Assembly (NCBI RefSeq): GCF_014831675.1
Contig: NZ_VJXY01000009.1
Span: 124,001-188,000, forward strand
Length of the DNA stretch: 64,000 nt
Direction of reading: 5' to 3'
Source: Komarekiella delphini-convector SJRDD-AB1
GTDB taxonomy: Bacteria > Cyanobacteriota > Cyanobacteriia > Cyanobacteriales > Nostocaceae
Shown here: piece by piece, positions 58,003 through 64,000 of the stretch
Layout: each line of letters opens with the position of its first letter
How positions within the stretch are numbered: the first letter of the stretch is position 1
Program-made: the position numbers and the translations under genes
Notes under the pieces: model-generated
Database searches by the model: none
The model's input: only the letters and a program-made list of their open reading frames with translations
What the model was told of the DNA's origin: nothing

Positions 58003-59142
58003 GTGGTCTTATCGAAAGGCTTTGAGATTGAGATGTACACTGGCACACCTCAAGGTGAAATCGTTGGTCTCTCCGACAAAATTGTCGCAGATTTGGATGG
58101 ATTTGTGCGTGAGCCAGATAGCCGCAATGTGGAATACATAACTCAACCATCCCATAATTATGAGAATCTGTTGTGTGCCTTGCTGCGTCCTCGGCGGGAG
58201 CTACGAAATTACCTCAACCGCTTGGGCGATTACACCTTGATACCGGGGAGTACCCTGTCTTTGGGTGGTAGCGATCGCTTTTTGCGTTCCGATCCAAATA
58301 ATTCCTATCACGACTACATCGAGAATACTTACGGCACGAAAGTAGTCACCGCCAGCGTACACATCAATATAGGCATCAGTGACCCTGAAGTATTAATGCG
58401 GGCGTGTCGGGTGATCCGCACAGAAGCACCTCTATTTCTTGCCCTCAGTGCCTCATCTCCCTTCCTTGATGGCAAAGCTACTGGCTATCACTCCACCCGT
58501 TGGGGCGTCTTCCCGCAAACACCCACCCATGTACCGTTATTTACCAGCCACGCCGATCATATTCAATGGGTAGAACATCAACTGGCTGTCGGTACAATGC
58601 AAAACGTGCGCCATCTATGGACATCAGTGCGACCAAATGGCGATCGCCGCCCCTACGATCTCAATCGCCTAGAACTGCGGATTTGCGATTTAGTCACAGA
58701 TCCAATTGCCTTACTGGCGATTTGTGCCTTATTAGAAGCGCGTTTATTACAAATAATCGAAAATCCCAGCATTGACCCATTAACCCAAAGTAGCTTCTCT
58801 CCCGAAGAATTGATTACCCTGGCTACTAACAACGAAACTGCTGCTGCTATGTCTAGTCTTGATGCCCATCTCACACATTGGCAAGATGGTAGAAGCATTC
58901 TAGCTAGAGATTGGATTGCTGAAATCTATCAGGAGGTTTGGGCGATCGCTAAACAAAATAACTTTAGCTGTTTCCTTTCCCCCATAAACAAAATCCTCCG
59001 CGAAGGTAATGAAGCCCAACAGTGGTTGCAGTTACATGCAGTTGGTTTTGACACTCAATGCGTCATCACTCAGGCTATTGTTGCCACCCAAGAACGCGAA
59101 ATTGAACTCGAAAACAAATTGTGTTCGTCCTTGATGGTTTAA
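58003..59142 (+). CDS. gshA: Glutamate-cysteine ligase, cyanobacterial type
   Basis: 379 residues from GTG 58003, with AAAGGAG at 9-base spacing. It makes gamma-glutamylcysteine, the first step of glutathione synthesis. The family is recognised by LSKGFEIEMYTGTPQGEIVG, DSRNVEYITQPSHNYE, YHDYIENTYGTKVVTASVH, TGYHSTRWGVFPQTPTHVPL and the ANRLELRICDLV-like block NRLELRICDLVTDPIALL. The length is normal for the cyanobacterial class, which differs from the E. coli class. It is monocistronic and follows the helicase pair by about 230 bp. Confidence 0.92.
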   Translation: MVLSKGFEIEMYTGTPQGEIVGLSDKIVADLDGFVREPDSRNVEYITQPSHNYENLLCALLRPRRELRNYLNRLGDYTLIPGSTLSLGGSDRFLRSDPNNSYHDYIENTYGTKVVTASVHINIGISDPEVLMRACRVIRTEAPLFLALSASSPFLDGKATGYHSTRWGVFPQTPTHVPLFTSHADHIQWVEHQLAVGTMQNVRHLWTSVRPNGDRRPYDLNRLELRICDLVTDPIALLAICALLEARLLQIIENPSIDPLTQSSFSPEELITLATNNETAAAMSSLDAHLTHWQDGRSILARDWIAEIYQEVWAIAKQNNFSCFLSPINKILREGNEAQQWLQLHAVGFDTQCVITQAIVATQEREIELENKLCSSLMV

Positions 59143-59200
59143 CATCTTCTGCCATCTGACAAATGGTATATTCTCTTGGAGTTGCTGATATTTCTTAAAT

Positions 59201-59355
59201 CAGTAAACAGTGAACAGTAAACAAGTGAGGGATTTAAACCCGCCAGATAGCGCCTGCGGCTAATCGGCTTTGGGTTATTAGTTTTCAGTTGGAAGTGAGC
59301 ACCCCCTTAGTGGTTCCCCCTAAACCCAATTATGTTTACTGTTTACTGTTAACTG
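59201..59355. repeat. Element bounded by 23-bp inverted heptamer arrays
   Basis: CAGTAAACAGTGAACAGTAAACA-type words at 59201-59223 are matched, with 21 of 23 bases complementary, by the array at 59333-59355. The 109 bp between contains no gene. It is either a MITE-like unit with STRR ends or a bracketed repeat in the gshA-trmL gap. Confidence 0.6.
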
Positions 59356-59525
59356 ATAAACATACTCTCAGATAACGTTCTGGGATTATTTATTGTCTAT
59401 TTTAAAAATCTAATCAATAGCGCTCGCCTGATGATTATTAATAAAACCTATATATCGCCTCTACCCTTTGGTAGATTTAACATTTACAATATATTATTTT
59501 ATACAATACGTAAGTTCCCGGAACA

Positions 59526-59987
59526 ATGCCTCAGGTAGTCTTAGTTAACCCGCAAATCCCTCCCAACACAGGTAATATTGCTCGTACTTGTGCCGCTACA
59601 GGTACGGAATTACATTTAGTAGGCCCTTTGGGATTTGAAATTAGCGATCGCTACCTTAAAAGAGCTGGTTTGGATTACTGGCCATATGTCAAGCTGCACT
59701 ATCATGAATCGCTAGAAGCCTTTAAAATCATACATCAAGAGCGTGGAGGAAGATGGTTAGGTTTCACGGTAAGTGGAAGTTTTAATTACGTCAGCTTTCA
59801 GTTTCAAGCAGATGATTGGCTGCTATTTGGTAGTGAAACTACAGGTTTACCACCAACCGTCCTCTCCGCAACTGACGCTAATTTATACATCCCCATGGCC
59901 CAATCAGGAGTTCGCAGCTTGAATCTGTCAGTAAGTGTAGCAATTGGTTTGTTTGAAGCCCGCCGCCAGTTAGGTTATTTACAATAA
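59526..59987 (+). CDS. trmL: tRNA (cytidine/uridine-34 2'-O) methyltransferase
   Basis: 153 residues, SPOUT-fold enzyme that methylates the wobble ribose of tRNA-Leu. PQVVLVNPQIPPNTGNIART (about 1-20), LHLVGPLGFEISDRYLKRAG, WLLFGSETTGLPP (the knot and SAM-binding loop) and IPMAQSGVRSLNLSVSVAI are the full family set. Length is typical. Alone, it follows the repeat element and a gene-free AT-rich stretch. Confidence 0.93.
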   Translation: MPQVVLVNPQIPPNTGNIARTCAATGTELHLVGPLGFEISDRYLKRAGLDYWPYVKLHYHESLEAFKIIHQERGGRWLGFTVSGSFNYVSFQFQADDWLLFGSETTGLPPTVLSATDANLYIPMAQSGVRSLNLSVSVAIGLFEARRQLGYLQ

Positions 59988-60788
59988 TTTTTAACGTTAT
60001 TAGCGATTTTGTAAGTATAAATACTTAAAGAATGCCAAAAATTTACTGAGCAAGTGAGTTTTAGCTGCAAACATCTCTTTTGTTACAGCAATAATCTTGG
60101 TTAATATACTTAAATTGAAATTTATGGTCAAATTGTAGTAGAAGATACTTACGAATATAGGGGGGATATTATAAGAAATTTGTATATAAAATTCGGGGCA
60201 ATACCAAATTTGAATGATAGATTTTGATGAATTTGAATCATCCTAAATTCAGGAACAAAACCGGGAAAACCCAGTCTTATGATGTATTTCAGCTATTTTG
60301 ACTCGATGAGCTTGGGAAAGTAGCCCAAAAGTAGCTGGGAGTTCATACGGTTGTTTTTTAGGGAATAATCAACGTAAAGTCTCGTGTTGGGAAGACGGAT
60401 TTGGTAGAAACATCTTGAAGATATCTACAGCAGAGAACAACGCTTTTCCAGAAGTCGCGGCAGTTTAATTCCTGGCAGCGACAGTGGACTTGGCAAATGT
60501 GTGTTTGTCCAGTCCCCGCAATTGAAGCAAGACAAGCGCGGACAACTGCAAAGAGCAAAACCAAACGTGTGAAGTGTGTGAGGAGTGGTTCGGACAAGTA
60601 AGCACAGCAACTTTAAGTTTTGCTAATAAGTGTGAACTTGTCTAAATCAGAGAAGCAGGTTAATCTTGCTTAAGCATCTCTGGTGAATTGTGATCTTGAT
60701 CTATCGTTCGTTGTGATCTAAATCATTGACTAGTATCCAGCTGAAAAATCGAGATCAGTTAAGCGCTAGTGATCATAGGAGGTCGTCT
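59988..60788. other. Gene-free region and structured leader of the M23 peptidase gene
   Basis: No supported gene in 800 bp. From 60593 to 60642, GACAAGT pairs with ACTTGTC (7-bp outer stem) around a nested hairpin (AGCAA 60606-60610 with TTGCT 60620-60624, inner AACTT-T-AAGTT). It lies 147 bp before the gene start and may be a 5'-UTR structure. The ACTCCTCACAC word at 60576-60586 on the other strand is noted as a possible Yfr1-like coincidence. Confidence 0.5.
60777..60783 (+). promoter_or_regulatory. Ribosome-binding site that fixes the M23 peptidase start
   Basis: AGGAGGT lies 5 bases before the TTG at 60789, which then begins MKRALKKRVKAV. The upstream in-frame TTG (60726) has no ribosome site. 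Confidence 0.75.
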
Positions 60789-63125
60789 TTGAAACGAGCA
60801 TTGAAAAAGAGAGTGAAGGCTGTGTTGAAAAATACCCCTAGTAGCGATGATGCCCCGGTAGAACAGCTAAATGTGATTAATCCAAAAGTTAACCGCCGGG
60901 TGCGGACAAAAGCTGCCATGATTGGCTTGGCAATCTCTATGGGAGCAACCAGCCTTTTGGTGACTCGACAAAGCGATCAAGCCCAAGCAGCTGCGCCTGT
61001 AGGTAGCCAAAAGGCAACCTCAACAATTCCAGCTGTTCCTGACACTGAGGTGAAATTTGCCTCCACAAAGCTGGAGTCCCGAGCCGTTTCATTAGCGAGC
61101 GTGCCTGAAAATCCTGTCATAGTGGAACCAACAGCAGTTTCACAAGTGCCTGGGCTTGAAGCTAAATGGCAAGTTGCGGCAAGTGGAATGTCTGTACAAG
61201 TTCCTGTATCAGAAACACTTTCCCCAACAGCTTATAAAAATTCCATCTACTTAAAGTCTCAAGTAGCACAGGGACTAAGCAATACTTCAGCTAATACTGA
61301 TTTCCAAACAGTCAACAAGCTATCTGAGACGACACAAAAATCCTCTAGCACTGACAGTATTACTGATAGTAGAAATACATCCCTGACTGCTCGACCACAA
61401 GCAATGGTATCTGATACAGCAAACGGGGAAATTAATGCACAACTTAAAGCACAACAAGAGTTTGCACTAAATCGTTTACAAGAAAAATCGAACCGTTTAA
61501 GAAAAAGCCTGGCGGAGTTGCGGTCTGGGGAGAGCAAAAATTTATCACAATATGCTGGTATTGAGTTAGCGCAGTCATCGACTGTAGTTGAAAAAACTGT
61601 ATTAGCCCAATCAGAAATAGCGGCCGATACAAGCAAAGCCAGTCTGATATCGAGATTAAAACAGAAGCAAGAGACTAATGCTTCAGTTCAGCAAGTAACA
61701 ACACCTGCACCAGTTACACCAACAGTTGTGGCATCAGCCTCAACAGCATACGAAGTTAAGCCTGGAGATACACTAGCAGCGATCGCTAACCATCACGGCA
61801 CTTCAGTATCAGAACTAGTCAAGGTAAATAGTCTCAACAACCCCAACCAATTGCAAATCAGTCAAAAACTGATTATTCCCACTGCTCAAGTTGACACAAC
61901 TGTATCGTTTAAGCCCAGTTTTAGGGAGTCTAGTAGCACTGCCAGAGTCGCCACTACCCCTGTGAACACAGCTGGCGTCAACTTAAACCTACCTGTTGCT
62001 TCACAACTACCAGTTATTGCCGACAACAGCAGTATTCCCGTCCCTACACCGACAACTGCGAACAATCGGATTCAGGCAAATACTAACATCGTTCCAAAAA
62101 CATCTTCCAACGCCGCAATTTCTCGTGGCGTCGGTGGAGATATTCCACCAACAGCTTTTGCCGAAATACAACTGCCTAAAAAACCGCCTCAGAAGGTAGC
62201 AAGGGCAAAAAATGAACGTCTGCAAAGCTTACAAGCGGAAATCCAGAGATTACAAGAGAAATATCGCGCTCAACAGTCTGGAAACTTAGTTGTGCCAGAA
62301 GCTACCGAAACCAATAATATTGCTGCGGTACAGATTCCGGTTTCTAGTCCTAATAATCCCAGTCCAGTATCTAACTTTGCTTCTCGACCAACTAATCTGG
62401 CGATACCGATTCCAGTTCCGACACCCATTGGAAATCCAAGTTATAGCACCCAACCCGTTAAGCCTCAATTCCGTGCTGCTAGATCCACTAGTGAACCAGT
62501 AAATCCAGAGTTTTTGCCCAATCTGCCCAATCTAGGGTCTGCTAGTCAGTGGACTCCCTCTCGCATTCCATCTAGCACGAAGATAGCAACGCCACCCGCT
62601 GGTGTAAACTCTTCTGATTCTCTAGGAAGGATGCGAGGAACTACCGTTTCTCCACAACTACCGATACCGCCTTTGGCAGCAGTAGATCAATACCTACCCA
62701 GGTCAATTGACGAAACTATACCCCCCCCATCTACTTCGTCTGTAGCTTTTACTTGGCCAGCGAAGGGTGTTCTTACTTCTGGCTATGGCTGGCGCTGGGG
62801 AAGAATGCACAAAGGAATTGATATTGCTAACTCTACTGGTACGCCGATTATTGCCTCAGCTGAAGGTACAGTAGAAAAAGCTGGTTGGAATAGCGGTGGC
62901 TACGGCAAACTTGTCGAAATCCGCCATCCTGACGGTAGCATGACTCGCTATGCTCATAACAGCAAGATTCTGGTGCAACCTGGTCAGCAGGTAAGTCAAG
63001 GATCAACAATTGCTTTAATGGGCACTACTGGGCACAGTACTGGGCCACATAGCCATTTTGAAATTCATGCATCAGGCAAGGGCGCAGTTAACCCAATAGC
63101 CATGCTACCCCAAGAACGTCTGTAA
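60789..63125 (+). CDS. LysM-M23 peptidoglycan endopeptidase
   Basis: 778 residues from TTG 60789. A basic N-terminus precedes a membrane anchor or signal (AAMIGLAISMGATSLLVT). Long low-complexity linkers follow (about 70-315 and 370-640, Ser/Thr/Pro/Gln-rich). One LysM domain is at about 321-365 (YEVKPGDTLAAIANHHGTSV, then LNNPNQLQISQKLIIP). A C-terminal M23 lysostaphin-type domain is at about 655-770, with HKGIDIA (His674) and HSHFEIH (His754, His756) as Zn ligands and GYGWRWGRMHKG. It probably trims or remodels peptidoglycan outside the membrane. An intrinsic-terminator-like hairpin follows. Confidence 0.92.
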   Translation: MKRALKKRVKAVLKNTPSSDDAPVEQLNVINPKVNRRVRTKAAMIGLAISMGATSLLVTRQSDQAQAAAPVGSQKATSTIPAVPDTEVKFASTKLESRAVSLASVPENPVIVEPTAVSQVPGLEAKWQVAASGMSVQVPVSETLSPTAYKNSIYLKSQVAQGLSNTSANTDFQTVNKLSETTQKSSSTDSITDSRNTSLTARPQAMVSDTANGEINAQLKAQQEFALNRLQEKSNRLRKSLAELRSGESKNLSQYAGIELAQSSTVVEKTVLAQSEIAADTSKASLISRLKQKQETNASVQQVTTPAPVTPTVVASASTAYEVKPGDTLAAIANHHGTSVSELVKVNSLNNPNQLQISQKLIIPTAQVDTTVSFKPSFRESSSTARVATTPVNTAGVNLNLPVASQLPVIADNSSIPVPTPTTANNRIQANTNIVPKTSSNAAISRGVGGDIPPTAFAEIQLPKKPPQKVARAKNERLQSLQAEIQRLQEKYRAQQSGNLVVPEATETNNIAAVQIPVSSPNNPSPVSNFASRPTNLAIPIPVPTPIGNPSYSTQPVKPQFRAARSTSEPVNPEFLPNLPNLGSASQWTPSRIPSSTKIATPPAGVNSSDSLGRMRGTTVSPQLPIPPLAAVDQYLPRSIDETIPPPSTSSVAFTWPAKGVLTSGYGWRWGRMHKGIDIANSTGTPIIASAEGTVEKAGWNSGGYGKLVEIRHPDGSMTRYAHNSKILVQPGQQVSQGSTIALMGTTGHSTGPHSHFEIHASGKGAVNPIAMLPQERL

Positions 63126-63163
63126 TTCTTGACTATCTCTATCTAAAAAATTGCTTTGTTTGT

Positions 63164-63187
63164 TGAGGGAGGTAAACTCCCTCATTT
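63164..63187 (+). terminator. Intrinsic-terminator-like hairpin after the M23 gene
   Basis: TGAGGGAG (63164-63171) pairs with CTCCCTCA (63177-63184) around GTAAA, followed by TTT. It lies 39 bp after the stop; the short T-run makes it moderate. Confidence 0.7.
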
Positions 63188-63380
63188 ACTGTTTATGATC
63201 TCAACAGAAAGAGGCTTAGCAACATAGCAGGGGACAGGCTTGAAAGTCTCGTAGGAGCAGAATTTTATGATCAGATGATCTCCTAAACTACTTAGAAACA
63301 GCTATAAAAAAATTAATCGCAAAACAAGTTAGCCTTAAGCAAACTTGTATGCTAATCTAGATAAGGTTATAAAAAAATAT

Positions 63381-63454
63381 GGCTCAGTAGCTCAGTTGGT
63401 TAGAGCACGGGACTCATAAGCCTGGGGTCGTTGGTTCAAATCCGACCTGAGCCA
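63381..63454 (+). tRNA. tRNA with CAT anticodon (elongator Met, possibly Ile2)
   Basis: 74 bases. Acceptor GGCTCAG/CTGAGCC, D arm GCTC/GAGC, anticodon loop CTCATAA (CAT), variable GGGTC, T arm GTTGG/CCGAC with TTCAAAT loop, discriminator A; CCA is not encoded. The anticodon stem pairs C-G, G-T, G-C, G-C and ends in an A-G mismatch next to the loop. A Met elongator is the likeliest identity; a lysidine-modified Ile2 tRNA cannot be excluded because it also has CAT. Confidence 0.93.
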
Positions 63455-63575
63455 TTTAAAAGTTATGAGTAGTAAGGGCTGAGCGATGAGTAAGTCTAGA
63501 CTACCTTTGATTGCTCTTTAACAGGCAGTTTTAACTCTAAATTTAAAAGCGAGCTCTAATACTCAAAACTCACAA

Positions 63576-64000
63576 CTATTTTATGTGGCGAATCACTTCA
63601 GCAACCGACCAAGCTTGAGCGATCGCACCTCTGGGTGTATGAGGTGAGTCACCATCAAAAATCTCAGAAATAGAGCCAAGACAAGCACCAGATAGGAAAT
63701 GATTCAGCAGGGGTTGCCAATCAAAAGGTAATGGTTGATTTGGGTAAAACCGCTGCCAAGAACGAATATAAGGGCCGATCAGCCAACCCCAAACAGTACC
63801 TTGATGATAGGCGCGATCGCGATCATGGGGGCCGCCCGCGCACTTCCCGATGTATTCTGGATCGCCTGGATCAAGGCTACGAAGACCATAAGGAGTAAGC
63901 AAGCTGGTGGTTGCTAGATCCAATATCTGACACCCTTGCTGTGGAGAAAACCCACAATGGTGCAGTGATAACGCCAAAACAGCATTGGGACGAATTTGAA
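63576..64000 (-). CDS. Glycogen-debranching enzyme, C-terminal part (truncated by window end)
   Basis: At least 141 residues of the C-terminus; the gene continues beyond 64000. It reads IRPNAVLALSLHHCGF, LLTPYGLRSLDPGDPEYIG, HDRDRAYHQGTVWGWLIGPY, LGSISEIFDGDSPHTPRGA and AQAWSVAEVIRHIK. These blocks are the (alpha/alpha)6-barrel end of the amylo-alpha-1,6-glucosidase family (GDE_C), including the catalytic-site YHQGTVWGW and the final AQAWSVAE. It would act in storage-glycogen degradation. The N-terminal domains are not seen. Confidence 0.88.
   Translation of the reverse strand, partial: QIRPNAVLALSLHHCGFSPQQGCQILDLATTSLLTPYGLRSLDPGDPEYIGKCAGGPHDRDRAYHQGTVWGWLIGPYIRSWQRFYPNQPLPFDWQPLLNHFLSGACLGSISEIFDGDSPHTPRGAIAQAWSVAEVIRHIK

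Noticed and set aside
60576-60586. ACTCCTCACAC word of the Yfr1 small RNA on the - strand
   Set aside because: No U-rich terminator hairpin follows and an 11-base match can arise by chance, so no RNA is called.
60358-60610. Two frames on the - strand upstream of the M23 gene
   Set aside because: Cys/Leu-rich, overlapping each other in different frames, and the region is better explained as a structured leader.

Overview
The window looks like chromosome of a filamentous, probably heterocyst-forming cyanobacterium (Nostoc/Anabaena type). The evidence is the Calvin-cycle phosphoribulokinase, a ferredoxin-NADP reductase with a phycobilisome-linker (CpcD-like) N-terminus, the cyanobacterial glutamate-cysteine ligase, a CAAD/CURT1-type thylakoid protein, SLH-OprB porins, very frequent GCGATCGC (HIP1) octamers, and many short heptamer repeats and small dispersed palindromic elements. 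I see no rRNA, prophage, CRISPR array or transposase.

Layout. 0.2-5.1 kb: a kinase/regulator pair (kinase first, regulator overlapping it), a proline-rich membrane protein, and a metallophosphatase-GAF pair. 5.1-9.4 kb: repeat DNA, a DUF1778/GNAT toxin-antitoxin pair with a palindromic operator candidate, the PcrA/UvrD helicase and a frameshifted antitoxin relic. 9.7-17 kb: a DUF3611 membrane protein, a second histidine kinase, a 1.2-kb gene-free stretch, the CAAD protein, an SLH protein and homoserine dehydrogenase. 17-22.4 kb: petH diverging from prk, then metK. 22.8-28 kb: a small exported protein, a pentapeptide-repeat protein, an alpha/beta hydrolase, a DUF1206 protein, a glycoside-hydrolase-like protein and a DUF2358 protein. 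28-32.7 kb is visibly AT-rich and accessory: an orphan double-glycine-leader peptide, a membrane protein with 14-residue repeats, a HigA-type antitoxin with an in-frame stop codon, and a DUF262-HNH fusion that resembles modification-dependent defence nucleases. 32.7-36.6 kb: uvrA and a Uma2-family protein. 37-41.5 kb: a more GC-rich block with an ECF sigma factor (ECF42-like) divergent from YCII, SnoaL/NTF2, VOC and DUF1772 genes, probably acquired. 41.5-52.5 kb: a Ser/Thr kinase, a hydrolase, a second Uma2 protein, a porin, a sugar dehydrogenase, an MBL-fold protein, a methyltransferase, an MscS channel and a histone-deacetylase-like protein. 52.5-57.8 kb: a two-gene unit of a 1436-residue UPF1-like helicase and a small partner of unknown function. 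58-64 kb: gshA, trmL, a LysM-M23 peptidase, a CAT-anticodon tRNA and the 3' end of a glycogen-debranching enzyme.

The candidates for something undescribed are the DUF262-HNH gene with its damaged HTH neighbour, the giant helicase and its overlapping partner, the orphan GG-leader peptide, and several non-autonomous, MITE-like palindromic elements. One of these (40357-40488) has 12-bp inverted ends and a 10-bp flanking duplication. All functional calls come from reading the sequence; no database search was run.
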